Shown here: positions 1-8,195 of the stretch, in pieces
How positions within the stretch are numbered: position 1 is the stretch's first letter
Layout: each line of letters starts with the position of its first letter
Virus record (IMG/VR): IMGVR_UViG_3300032820_001714
Location: 1 to 47,102 of that record
Reading direction: 5' to 3' (one strand)
Origin: a virus
DNA length: 47,102 bases
Notes under the pieces: generated by a model
Database searches by the model: none
What the model saw: only the letters and a program-made list of their open reading frames with translations
Told to the model about the DNA's origin: nothing
Position numbers and translations under genes: made by a program

Positions 1-13
1 AATAATAATATTT

Positions 14-865
14 TTAAACATAAGGCTCCAATTCTTTTGCTAATTGCTCGTGCAATATCCGTCCTGGATGGGCATTATCAGGAAAATCATCTGACTCTTT
101 CATATAATTAACAATTTCTTCATAGTCATTTACTATTTTTTTAAATTCTTCTGTTTCCGCTAAATCAGATCTTAGAGAACTAATATTATTAATTGCTTCC
201 CAAGATGTAATTAAAGGTATATCTCTACCTAGTATTTTTTTCAACCAATCTTTATGAACGTGCTTAATAAAAGAATAATCGTTTTCCATTCCCCATGTAC
301 GTCCCCATCCTTCTATTACAATCCAAGGAATGTTTGTTTCATCATAAACACGTTGAGCACCTTCAAATGCAACTTGCATTAAAGTACGATCCAATTCACG
401 AATTGTTTTAGTATAATCTATACCAGCTTTATAACTTGTTTGAAAATGTTTTTCTAAATCAACTAACCCTGCCTCTACTGCCGTCTCACGTTTATCTTTA
501 ATTCTTGTATAATTTCTAGCAGGTTCTGTTAACATCCAAATAATAACATCGGGATTATAAAATACAGGAGATGTAAAAGGAGGTGCTAATCCTAAGGCTT
601 CTTCTGCTCTAAAAATTGCTTCAAAGTTTCCAGCACCGCCAAAAGAATAATTAGCAACTGCATGACCAAACAATTTTTCTAAAGAATAACCAAAGCCAGG
701 CCAAACTAATTGAAAGGGTTTAGGATATTTTATCTCAAGATATTGATCTTGATTAAACGGTCTAAAAATAGTATTATCTCTTAGTGAAGCACACCCAGGG
801 CCAGGAGTAATTGTACCCCATTCACCTAATCCGTTACTGTCTCCAACTATTAATATTCTTTTCAT
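14..865 (-). CDS. SGNH/GDSL-type hydrolase
   Basis: This 283-residue protein is probably an SGNH-fold esterase or acylhydrolase, which would remove or transfer acyl groups, for example on sugars. The N-terminus carries a block-I-like motif (GDSN at residues 8-11). A block-II-like stretch with GGAGN follows near residue 77, then a hydrophobic strand ending in W-x-L-T-E-P-A-R. A C-terminal D-N-A-H-P could supply the catalytic Asp/His pair. No signal peptide or membrane segment is visible, so it should act in the cytoplasm or on virions. It is the last gene of a two-gene string: its ATG overlaps the stop of the upstream dehydrogenase by 4 bases (ATGA), which suggests translational coupling. A second SGNH protein is encoded at 3546-4478. 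The family call is fairly sure; the substrate is unknown. Confidence 0.72.
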   Translation of the reverse strand: MKRILIVGDSNGLGEWGTITPGPGCASLRDNTIFRPFNQDQYLEIKYPKPFQLVWPGFGYSLEKLFGHAVANYSFGGAGNFEAIFRAEEALGLAPPFTSPVFYNPDVIIWMLTEPARNYTRIKDKRETAVEAGLVDLEKHFQTSYKAGIDYTKTIRELDRTLMQVAFEGAQRVYDETNIPWIVIEGWGRTWGMENDYSFIKHVHKDWLKKILGRDIPLITSWEAINNISSLRSDLAETEEFKKIVNDYEEIVNYMKESDDFPDNAHPGRILHEQLAKELEPYV

Positions 866-2046
866 CGTGTGTTGCCATAATAAATTACCTTGTGTTTAGT
901 TGATTTATACTTCCTCCAAGGATCTACTACAATACTATCGTCATTCAAGAAGCAATATAATTCAGAATGTGCTAATAAAACAATTGCACTAAAAGGTCCT
1001 TTCTGCGGACTTACCAATGGATCGACATGGATACAATGATATCCGATATCTAAACAATAATGACCAACTAATAAACTATAACTACCATCTGTTATTTCTA
1101 CTCCTGGCTTATAACTAACTCCATTTAAGAGTATTGGCAGTTTAGTTTCATTGGCTAAATTAACTAACTTCTTAGCCATATTTTTAGCTTGTACTTCTCG
1201 TGTCTTCATTATAGCATCAAACAGATCATATTGCAAGTCCAATTTTTTGGCCATATGCCGTAATGCAATATTATCTCTTGGATGACAAGATCCACCATCA
1301 CCCATTCCTGCTGTCATATATTTTGAACTAATAATCCGTTTTTTACTTTTTGAAAGAGCGTTAGTGACTACATCGACATTAATGTTACCTTGCTTTTCAG
1401 CAACATCTTGGATCATGTTAACAAAACCAATTTTCATACTAATAAAAGTATTATAAAAGATTTTAATACACTCAGCTTCGTCCCACGTTCCTACTTCATA
1501 ACGTGGTTTATTTTCCATTATAGTTTTATAGAACTCTACTAACTGTTCTGCATCAGAAGTTAATTTTCCATCTTCAGTTCCTATAATTACCATTTCAGGA
1601 TTTATCATATCCCACGCCACAGTTCCCATAGCTATAAAATAAGGATTATAAACAAACCGTGTGTTAGTAACTAATGGAACAAACTGACTACGAGTAGTAC
1701 CTGGCAAAACAGTACTAATAAGAACTAATAATTGATCCTTGTTCATATGAAGATTTGCTTCACGTAAAACATCAATAACAATATCGTAACTAAAATCTTT
1801 AGGTTCTAAATGTGCCGTAGGGGCTTTACCGTCATAATCAGGATGATGCGGTGTAGGAACAGCAACAAAAACAATATCCCTATCTTGAACTGTTTCAACA
1901 ATATTAGCTTTAATAGATATATCGTCACTTGTTACATTGGTAATATCATACCCAGTTACATCATGACCTTTTTCAGCAATTACAGTAGCACACGGTAAAC
2001 CTAATTTTCCTAATCCAATAAACCCAATCTTCACACTATTCTCCAT
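862..2046 (-). CDS. UDP-glucose/GDP-mannose-type nucleotide-sugar 6-dehydrogenase
   Basis: This 394-residue enzyme belongs to the family that oxidises a nucleotide sugar at C6 to the uronic acid using NAD. The N-terminal Rossmann motif GFIGLGKLG lies at residues 8-16. A central helical domain follows, with the active-site motif G-G-S-C-H-P-R-D that holds the family's catalytic Cys. The C-terminal UDP-binding domain is present (GVSYKPGVEITDGS). Length is slightly below the usual 410-450. The first codon used is ATG at 2046; a GTG four codons later sits 6 bases after GGAG and is an alternative start. It heads the string with the SGNH hydrolase, and a late-promoter-like CATAAATA lies 30 bases upstream. 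Whether the substrate is UDP-glucose, UDP-GlcNAc/GalNAc or GDP-mannose cannot be read. Confidence 0.88.
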   Translation of the reverse strand: MENSVKIGFIGLGKLGLPCATVIAEKGHDVTGYDITNVTSDDISIKANIVETVQDRDIVFVAVPTPHHPDYDGKAPTAHLEPKDFSYDIVIDVLREANLHMNKDQLLVLISTVLPGTTRSQFVPLVTNTRFVYNPYFIAMGTVAWDMINPEMVIIGTEDGKLTSDAEQLVEFYKTIMENKPRYEVGTWDEAECIKIFYNTFISMKIGFVNMIQDVAEKQGNINVDVVTNALSKSKKRIISSKYMTAGMGDGGSCHPRDNIALRHMAKKLDLQYDLFDAIMKTREVQAKNMAKKLVNLANETKLPILLNGVSYKPGVEITDGSYSLLVGHYCLDIGYHCIHVDPLVSPQKGPFSAIVLLAHSELYCFLNDDSIVVDPWRKYKSTKHKVIYYGNTR

Positions 2047-2060
2047 TCATTATATGCGTA

Positions 2061-2068
2061 TATAAATA
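2061..2068 (+). promoter_or_regulatory. T4-type late promoter (TATAAATA)
   Basis: An exact match to the T4 late promoter -10 box TATAAATA, 29 bases before the ATG of the plus-strand gene at 2097, in a 50-base gap between divergent genes. The window encodes gp55, the sigma factor that reads this motif in T4. The exact octamer supports the call; transcription itself is not shown. Confidence 0.7.
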
Positions 2069-2075
2069 CTAGCAA

Positions 2076-2083
2076 TATTTATG
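2076..2083 (-). promoter_or_regulatory. Late-promoter-like CATAAATA
   Basis: On the minus strand this reads CATAAATA, 7 of 8 bases of the T4 late box, 30 bases before the ATG of the dehydrogenase at 2046. It lies 8 bases from the plus-strand TATAAATA, so the two would fire in opposite directions from one short gap. Confidence 0.5.
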
Positions 2084-2096
2084 GCAGATTTTCAAT

Positions 2097-3401
2097 ATGC
2101 AAACTATAATTGATCAGATCAAAAAAAATATATATGTCCGTGAAGTATCAATGTCTATTGCTTCAGAAAAATTGCAAGAAGCATTTAAAGAACATAATAT
2201 TTGGAATGACCAAATACGCTTTTTTCATGCTATGATACAGTATCCTCCAAAATGGCATAAAGAGAGTGATATTTTTACATTTTTAAGAAAAAAAATGTTA
2301 AAGAAATTACGTAATGATCGAAACATATTTTATTTGTTAGATGCAAGTACTGAAGGCTTTAGTACCATATATGGCTCTACTCCATTTTTTGATATATTAT
2401 ATTTTAATTGTATAAAACACAATATTTCACCTAAAAAAATAATTTTTGTTTCCTCTAATATGGTTGAGGAACGAAATATAATTAGATATAATATGGAAAA
2501 CAACATAAAAGAATCTATTCATGTTGCTTGTTTTAACAACTTTGAACAGATGCTTTTTAATTTAAAAGATTACACAAGAGTAGATCCTGAACTTGTAAAG
2601 CAAAAAGACTTACTTGATAAATTTACAGAGGACAGGTATCGTACAGTAGTTAAAGAAAGTACAAGATTTTATTACGGTAGAAAATACTTTTTAAGTCTTA
2701 GTAGAGTAAATAGACCTCATAGAATGTTAAGTACTTATGAAATATTTAATAGTGACATATTTTCGAGAGGTATGGTAAGTCATAACAAACTTCTTGAACG
2801 AGAAAAAGTAAATCAGATGCATGAAGCTCTACCTATTAATTGTGGCATAACAGAAGTTGAATTAGAAAAATTTATTCGAATTTTACCTTTAATTGTTGAC
2901 ACTGAAGACTTTAAAACTAATCATGCTATGTCATTTAGTTCTCATTTACATTGGGCTACTTTATTTCAAGTAGTCAATGAAACATTTGCAGAAAATTGGC
3001 TTAACACTAGCAGATTCTGGAGCGAGAAAACATTTCGTGCTATATATCATATGCAACCATTTATTATTTGGGGGCAACCCGGTGCTAATAAAAATTTACA
3101 AGATTACGGTTATAAATTATATGATAAAATGTTTGATTATCATTTTGATAGTATAAAGGACACAACAAAGCGATGGCGTGTACTTATGAGAGTACTTACT
3201 GATACTGTAAAATATTTAGACAGCTTAAATACAAATAAGCAATTAGAGTGGCGTTTTCAGTGTCAAGACATTTTAAAACATAACTACTCAGTAATGTATC
3301 GTGAAGAACATACTAAACGTGCTATGAAAGACTTGGCATTTAAAATAAAAGCAGTTGTTGATGGAACAGATCCATGGAATGGAATTAAGTTCCTTAAATA
3401 A
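2097..3401 (+). CDS. Putative glycosyltransferase-like protein of unknown specificity
   Basis: This soluble 434-residue protein has no membrane segment. I do not recognise the N-terminal half (about 1-200). The C-terminal third holds S-E-K-T-F-R-A-I followed by Q-P-F-I-I-W-G-Q-P-G and D-Y-G-Y-K near residues 303-345. This pattern recalls a widespread marine-phage protein family with (S/T)EKT..P....PF...G.PG..K.L...G(F/Y)K, which in turn resembles the acceptor/donor-site region of GT-B and fucosyltransferase-like enzymes. That link is from memory and is inference. The gene is the first of three on the plus strand, with an exact late box TATAAATA upstream. No strong ribosome-binding site precedes the ATG at 2097; an in-frame ATG at 2151 is an alternative. 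The surrounding sugar genes support a role in glycan tailoring. Confidence 0.5.
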   Translation: MQTIIDQIKKNIYVREVSMSIASEKLQEAFKEHNIWNDQIRFFHAMIQYPPKWHKESDIFTFLRKKMLKKLRNDRNIFYLLDASTEGFSTIYGSTPFFDILYFNCIKHNISPKKIIFVSSNMVEERNIIRYNMENNIKESIHVACFNNFEQMLFNLKDYTRVDPELVKQKDLLDKFTEDRYRTVVKESTRFYYGRKYFLSLSRVNRPHRMLSTYEIFNSDIFSRGMVSHNKLLEREKVNQMHEALPINCGITEVELEKFIRILPLIVDTEDFKTNHAMSFSSHLHWATLFQVVNETFAENWLNTSRFWSEKTFRAIYHMQPFIIWGQPGANKNLQDYGYKLYDKMFDYHFDSIKDTTKRWRVLMRVLTDTVKYLDSLNTNKQLEWRFQCQDILKHNYSVMYREEHTKRAMKDLAFKIKAVVDGTDPWNGIKFLK

Positions 3402-3407
3402 GTAATT

Positions 3408-3545
3408 ATGACACCTGAAGAGAAAAAAGAAAAGAAGGCCAGAGAACGCAAAGAACTAATGAAGAAGTTTCTTGCCAAGGGTGGAAAAATTGAAAAAATT
3501 CCATATAGCGTAACAAAAGAACAGTTGAAGCGAGGACAATTTTAA
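3408..3545 (+). CDS. Small basic protein, 45 residues
   Basis: A short reading frame from ATG at 3408 to TAA at 3543-3545. The first 20 residues are nearly all charged and would form a Lys/Glu/Arg-rich helix. The rest contains L-A-K-G-G-K-I-E-K-I-P and ends K-R-G-Q-F. It fits exactly between its neighbours: six bases after the stop of the upstream gene, with its own stop directly followed by the ATG of the next gene. The perfect fit and the composition, unlike random AT-rich translation, support a real gene. Small proteins with a G-G-K-I-x-K-(I/L)-P core are familiar to me from T4-like marine phages, but no function is known. A nucleic-acid-binding role is only suggested by charge. Confidence 0.62.
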   Translation: MTPEEKKEKKARERKELMKKFLAKGGKIEKIPYSVTKEQLKRGQF

Positions 3546-4478
3546 ATGACTAGTATGAATATGAAAACTCATAAGAATTTAAACAAAAAACGATTAGTAC
3601 ATCTGCAACCTAAGAGAATTTTTTGCTTTGGCTGTAGCTTTACAGACTACAACTGGGGTACTTGGGCAAATATTATAGGTTATGAATTTAACGATGCAAA
3701 ATTTTATAACTTTGGTAAATCTGGAGCAGGTAATCAATATATTTTTAATATGGTAATGCAGGCCGATGCCATATATTCCTTTACACACGAAGATTTAGTA
3801 ATGGTCCAATGGACGAATGTAAGTAGAGAAGATAGATATTTTCCTGGGGAATGGTCTACACCAGGAAACATTTATTCTCAAGATTTTTATAATGACGATT
3901 GGATTAAAAAATACTTTACCGAGTATGGTGCAATAGTAAGAGATTTAGCGTTTATTAAAGCGGCTCATTCATTACTAGAACACAGAGCACAATGGCATTT
4001 CATACAAATGAATAATTTAGTTGTATATGCAGACCAATGGGATAGCTTGGTAAAAATTGACAATCGACCCCAAGCGTTTCAAGGTAAAGGACGTATTGAC
4101 GAGTTAAAAGAAATGTATAGTGAAATAGTAGGTATCCTAAAGCCTAGCTTTTATGATGTGCTTTTTAATAATAACTGGAACCAAAAATTTACAGCTGATC
4201 GCAAAATAGTTAATAAAAACTTTCAAGATGGACATCCAAGTCCATTAGAACATTATGATTATTTAAATATAATATTTAAACACGATTGGAAACCACAAAC
4301 TACAACTAAAGTTAGTAACATACAAAAGAGATGGATTGAACTTATGAATAATGCTTCACACTCTTTTAATAAAGATAAATTTAGCATTTATAAACAACCG
4401 AAACGTTGGACAGATATGGTTCGTTATGAATTAATTATACGCCCATCCGATGACATTGATTCTAAAACACACCGTTAA
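3546..4478 (+). CDS. SGNH/GDSL-type hydrolase, second copy
   Basis: A 310-residue protein with the block layout of SGNH hydrolases. Block I is F-G-C-S-F-T near residues 28-33, with Ser as candidate nucleophile. Block II contains F-G-K-S-G-A-G-N with its Gly and Asn. A block-III-like strand reads V-Q-W-T-N-V-S-R, and the C-terminal D-G-H-P-S-P-L-E-H-Y supplies Asp/His. The first 24 residues are basic and not typical of a signal peptide; an internal Met start is possible. It shares the W-T-x-x-R block-III signature with the hydrolase at 14-865, though overall sequence differs. Its ATG abuts the stop of the 45-residue gene. The last 17 bases overlap, tail to tail, the end of the radical SAM gene on the other strand. 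Likely role: deacylation or acyl transfer on sugars; substrate unknown. Confidence 0.75.
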   Translation: MTSMNMKTHKNLNKKRLVHLQPKRIFCFGCSFTDYNWGTWANIIGYEFNDAKFYNFGKSGAGNQYIFNMVMQADAIYSFTHEDLVMVQWTNVSREDRYFPGEWSTPGNIYSQDFYNDDWIKKYFTEYGAIVRDLAFIKAAHSLLEHRAQWHFIQMNNLVVYADQWDSLVKIDNRPQAFQGKGRIDELKEMYSEIVGILKPSFYDVLFNNNWNQKFTADRKIVNKNFQDGHPSPLEHYDYLNIIFKHDWKPQTTTKVSNIQKRWIELMNNASHSFNKDKFSIYKQPKRWTDMVRYELIIRPSDDIDSKTHR

Positions 4479-5640
4479 GTTCTGGAAACGTTTTATTAAA
4501 GTCTCTATTCCTTATTTTATCATAATGCTTTGTATGAAATTTAAACTTACTATGAGCTTCAGAATCATATTCTGAATTATCAATATATCTTAATACCCCT
4601 CTTAACTGAGTCATTAACCCATCACTAGTAGCTGTTTGCAAATATTGTGCAATCTTTTGATAAGCAATTTGCTTTAGAGCTATTGGCATTATATTAATAG
4701 TATAATGCCTAGGATTTACAATATTATATAAAACAACACTTGAAGTATCAAACCCTTTACTTACCATATACGCTAAATGATCTGTAACAGTCATAATATT
4801 AAATACACTTACTACAGTACTAAAATTTACCTTAACATGAGGTGATTCTGTTTTAATAAGATTTAAATTATTTTCAATATCGCTCCAAATAGTTCCTTCT
4901 CTAATATATTCAGCACGTTCACCCCAACTATCTAAACTAGCATCAATTTGAACAGTTTTAAATTTATTCCATAATTTAGTAATACATTCTTTTTTATAAA
5001 ACAAATTACTAAGATTTGAATTATATTGTAATGTAACATCAGTTCTATTATTATCAATTAAATATTCTAAAATATCATAATGCTTATCAGTAAGTAACGG
5101 TTCTCCACCAGCAAAATAAAAAACTTTTATATCTTTATAATAAGGTTTAAATTGTTCATATAATGAATCATTATTTTCTCCACCTGCAAAAATAAAAATA
5201 TCTTTATTACCATCTTCTTGGGCCCAACTAGAACTATATGTTGCACTACACGTTCTACACTTAAAATTACAAATATTACTCCAACGTACATCCATATAAC
5301 GTAATTTCATTTCATCTAAACTACCATCTGCATTAGTTTCATCAATAAATGACATAAACTTTGCAAATTTTGTATTCATATGTATACGTGAACTTTCATT
5401 ACCCACTCGTTCATGTTTCCAACATTGATTACATACGGTAGGCTGTTCGCCATTAAGCATTTGTAAACGTAATTTTTTATATTCAGGACTATTCCATATT
5501 TCTTTTATAGGAGTATCGCGAGTATTACCTAAAGGAGTATTGTAATCACCTATACAACAAGGTAATACTTTACCATCTGCATTTGCATACATATGGATCC
5601 ATGGTAGAATACATATTGTTTTAGATTTGTTTGCAGTCAT
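4462..5640 (-). CDS. Twitch-domain radical SAM enzyme A
   Basis: This 392-residue protein should use a [4Fe-4S] cluster to split S-adenosylmethionine and start radical chemistry. The cluster motif is C124-x3-C128-x2-C131, followed by F-A-G-G-E-P near residue 180, the usual SAM-contact strand. Before the barrel is a Cys-rich module (C10, C28, C29, C70, C73, with C-I-L-P-W and C-N-Q-C-W) typical of SPASM/twitch auxiliary-cluster domains, here at the N-terminus as in many marine phage proteins. The gene is last in the minus-strand string from 11826, and its start overlaps the end of radical SAM B by 20 bases. No peptide substrate or tRNA-modification signature is visible. The setting among glycosyltransferases suggests sugar or peptide tailoring, which is inference. 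Confidence 0.85.
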   Translation of the reverse strand: MTANKSKTICILPWIHMYANADGKVLPCCIGDYNTPLGNTRDTPIKEIWNSPEYKKLRLQMLNGEQPTVCNQCWKHERVGNESSRIHMNTKFAKFMSFIDETNADGSLDEMKLRYMDVRWSNICNFKCRTCSATYSSSWAQEDGNKDIFIFAGGENNDSLYEQFKPYYKDIKVFYFAGGEPLLTDKHYDILEYLIDNNRTDVTLQYNSNLSNLFYKKECITKLWNKFKTVQIDASLDSWGERAEYIREGTIWSDIENNLNLIKTESPHVKVNFSTVVSVFNIMTVTDHLAYMVSKGFDTSSVVLYNIVNPRHYTINIMPIALKQIAYQKIAQYLQTATSDGLMTQLRGVLRYIDNSEYDSEAHSKFKFHTKHYDKIRNRDFNKTFPELNGVF

Positions 5641-7006
5641 TATAAAATTTTTCTAATTCTGGAAATGTTTCAACTAAATTACAATCCCTTCGTTTATCAA
5701 ATTCAGTAAACCAATGATAAAAATCAGTACGTGCTTGTTTAAGTTTTACTTCTTCGTAATGAGTTGTTTTCATATAGTCTACTACACGACGAAACTTTTC
5801 AACTTCTAAAATACTAAATTTTGAACGATCCCCTTCTTGCTCATTATCTTCTAAAAACTGTAAATGCTTATACATATATGGCATAAACTCATCTTTCGGT
5901 AGAATGTTCATATCATATATACTGGGTTCTTTTAAATGCGGAGTATCAAATTGGACTTTTTGCCATCTTACTTGATTATCTACAATCCCGTTATATTTAG
6001 AACGCCATTCTAATATTTTTTCTAATAATAAATTAAAACTTGTAACACTAAAAATATTAAATGTAATCATAAAAATAATAGAAAAAGGAGTATTCCTTAA
6101 AAAGTAATCTAAGTTTTGATTCCATAACTCTAAATCTAATCCTGTACGAATATATTCAGCTTTAGGTCCCCACGTATCAATACTTGTGTATAATTTAAAA
6201 CTTTTAATACAATTTTTTGCTTTAAGTCTTAATACTGTCTTTGTTAATTTCTCAACTAAAGAATGCTTAACACCCATATTACTATTAACTTCTATTTGTA
6301 TATGGGGTTTAGGATCTTCTTCTAACTTATCAAATAAGTCCCACAAACTTTTGTGCATTAAGGGTTCTCCGCCAGTAATACGTAATATGTTTAATGTTCT
6401 GCTAACTTGCGGCCACCATTTCCACCATGCTTCTACATAGGGATTCTCTTCTTCCCGTTCGTACACCTTAAACCAATCAATATCCTGTCTATGTGTGCTT
6501 GACATCTTATAAGGACCATGATCTTCTATTTCTTTCCAGTATCTACTACTAGCTTTAGGATGACAATACCCACATTTAAAATTACATTCGTTTGAAAAAC
6601 TAATTTCTATATACTCTGGATCTATATTAAAGTCATCATCTGCATTTTGAATTTCTTGAACTCGGCCTGGTGTAAATATACTTGCTGTTTTAATATGTCT
6701 ATCACTGATATAGCTATCACCCATAGCTTCAATTTTCCAACAATAGCTACACCCTTCTGGTTTTTCGCCACAAAGCATTTGCTTACGCTGATCTTTTTTC
6801 TCTTTAGTATTATGTAATGCACTAGGATTATCTTTTAATTCTTCTAATGGTATAGGGTGCGGAGCAGGATGATAACAACTATGTGTTTCTCCTGTAGCAA
6901 GATAGATAGTAGTATGATGCCATTTAGCTAAACAAAATGTTGGACTAAACATTTCATTTGTTACAGGTAATATTCGGCCAATCTTTGTTATTTCATTCTC
7001 AACCAT
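5621..7006 (-). CDS. Twitch-domain radical SAM enzyme B
   Basis: A 461-residue relative of the enzyme encoded just downstream. The catalytic cluster motif is C141-x3-C145-x2-C148, followed by I-T-G-G-E-P near residue 210. The N-terminal Cys module is C25, C44, C86, C89, with a C-S-Y-C-W match to the neighbour's C-N-Q-C-W. It lacks the double Cys (CC) of enzyme A, having C-Y-H instead, so the auxiliary cluster may be ligated differently. Both proteins share a (D/S)-x-W-G-x-(K/R)-A-E-Y-I-R segment in the barrel. The ATG overlaps the stop of the next upstream gene by one base (TAATG). Overlap and shared architecture suggest an ancient duplication and perhaps action on one substrate. The product is unknown. 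Confidence 0.85.
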   Translation of the reverse strand: MVENEITKIGRILPVTNEMFSPTFCLAKWHHTTIYLATGETHSCYHPAPHPIPLEELKDNPSALHNTKEKKDQRKQMLCGEKPEGCSYCWKIEAMGDSYISDRHIKTASIFTPGRVQEIQNADDDFNIDPEYIEISFSNECNFKCGYCHPKASSRYWKEIEDHGPYKMSSTHRQDIDWFKVYEREEENPYVEAWWKWWPQVSRTLNILRITGGEPLMHKSLWDLFDKLEEDPKPHIQIEVNSNMGVKHSLVEKLTKTVLRLKAKNCIKSFKLYTSIDTWGPKAEYIRTGLDLELWNQNLDYFLRNTPFSIIFMITFNIFSVTSFNLLLEKILEWRSKYNGIVDNQVRWQKVQFDTPHLKEPSIYDMNILPKDEFMPYMYKHLQFLEDNEQEGDRSKFSILEVEKFRRVVDYMKTTHYEEVKLKQARTDFYHWFTEFDKRRDCNLVETFPELEKFYNDCKQI

Positions 7007-7302
7007 TATCCTACCCAGTTTAAATCTTTCGCATATTCTTCTCTTCGAATTTTTTCTGAAGGTCTAACTTGTGGATACTTTAATTGAAACAACATAGCTT
7101 TACGTTCATCTTTAAATGTTGCATATACGTGACAATGCATTACATCAAAGTCTTTAGGTACACTTCTTTCTTCCATTAATTCTCCACCATAGAGAAATGC
7201 ATCACTTAATACATCACCTAATTGCTCTAGCATAATTGTATCATGCCATATATCAGAACTTTCATCATCTTTCATACGAAATGTTCCTATATAATATCTC
7301 AT
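7006..7302 (-). CDS. Hypothetical protein, 98 residues
   Basis: I do not recognise this protein. It is soluble and rich in acidic residues and Met in the first half, with a basic stretch near the end (about residues 82-90). It has one Cys, in M-H-C-H-V, and no repeats or membrane segment. The gene is held on both sides by coupling overlaps: ATGA (4 bases) with the glycosyltransferase upstream and TAATG (1 base) with radical SAM enzyme B downstream. It is therefore co-translated with them. Its position directly before the radical SAM pair would suit a small partner or substrate-carrier protein, but nothing in the sequence shows a leader-peptide layout. Confidence 0.6.
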   Translation of the reverse strand: MRYYIGTFRMKDDESSDIWHDTIMLEQLGDVLSDAFLYGGELMEERSVPKDFDVMHCHVYATFKDERKAMLFQLKYPQVRPSEKIRREEYAKDLNWVG

Positions 7303-8195
7303 TTTCTACCTATTACCCTATCTGTATTAATATAAACAGTTTTAAAAAACTTACTTTGCTCTGCTGACAACGGTTGATGATCCATTGGCAAGCCTAATTC
7401 ATTTAAACGCCAACCAAGTTCACCTATTCTATGATATACTTCTTCATCCGCTACTTTACTATATTTCTCATTCCACATTTTATTAAGAATAGTAAAGTCT
7501 CTTGTTTGCGAAACGTCCCAATCAGTAAGTGCGAGTTTACATCCTTCTCTAGCACCATAAATTGCCCATAGACCATGCTCTACATCTGTGCCAACATTCA
7601 TCCATATTAACAGTCTATGATAATTTTGCCACCAAACATCTTTTGCTAGGTCAGTAACTTTAGCACCTCTGTTAAGACTCATCTTAACACCTTCTCTAAA
7701 CCCTGCTCTAAAGGCTTGGGCTTTAGTTGAGTTAATAATACTTTCACTATAATTGTCATTTAACTGATAGTAATTGTCAAAATAGCAAAACTCTATCATA
7801 GTATCATCATTACCGTCGGTGTTTTCGTGTGTACGCATATTCTTAACAAAGTCTTTGGTCCACATTTTCAAACTACCATTACCGTACATTAACCCATTGA
7901 CGTTAACTTTACCACACCAACTAAATTGATAGTCATCATCTACACCTAATTCTTCTAATTCAAGAACAACATTTAAAAATTTAGGATCAATAATAGTATC
8001 ACCATCTACAGTAACAAAATGTTTGGTCTCAGATAACTCTGCACACGCCTTATGAGCGGCATCTGAACCTTCTACACCATGAACACGTTTGGCCCATGGC
8101 ACTTTTTGTACTAGGTCAACGTAATTCTTTTCACAATTAGGTTCATCGTAACTTAAAAAAATTATATCTTGTTCTGCAATTTTAATATTGCTCAT
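7299..8195 (-). CDS. Glycosyltransferase (GT-A-like) protein
   Basis: A 298-residue protein that looks like a GT-A fold sugar transferase. Its N-terminal half runs from the strand I-I-F-L-S-Y-D-E-P-N, through G-S-D-A-A-H-K-A, to H-F-V-T-V-D-G-D-T-I-I-D near residue 62. The D-G-D matches the metal/nucleotide-sugar-binding DxD of this fold. The C-terminal half has many Trp and Tyr residues and no membrane segment. It overlaps both neighbours by 4 bases. The family call is from motif order; the donor sugar and acceptor cannot be read. Marine T4-like phages commonly carry similar genes near tail-fibre modules. Confidence 0.68.
   Translation of the reverse strand: MSNIKIAEQDIIFLSYDEPNCEKNYVDLVQKVPWAKRVHGVEGSDAAHKACAELSETKHFVTVDGDTIIDPKFLNVVLELEELGVDDDYQFSWCGKVNVNGLMYGNGSLKMWTKDFVKNMRTHENTDGNDDTMIEFCYFDNYYQLNDNYSESIINSTKAQAFRAGFREGVKMSLNRGAKVTDLAKDVWWQNYHRLLIWMNVGTDVEHGLWAIYGAREGCKLALTDWDVSQTRDFTILNKMWNEKYSKVADEEVYHRIGELGWRLNELGLPMDHQPLSAEQSKFFKTVYINTDRVIGRK

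Noticed and set aside
2081-2113. Ten-codon frame starting at ATG 2081
   Set aside because: It stops after ten codons, overlaps the start of the 434-residue gene and has no ribosome site.
3284-3478. Minus-strand frame of 64 codons
   Set aside because: It covers the end of the 434-residue gene and half of the 45-residue gene, both better supported by fit and composition.
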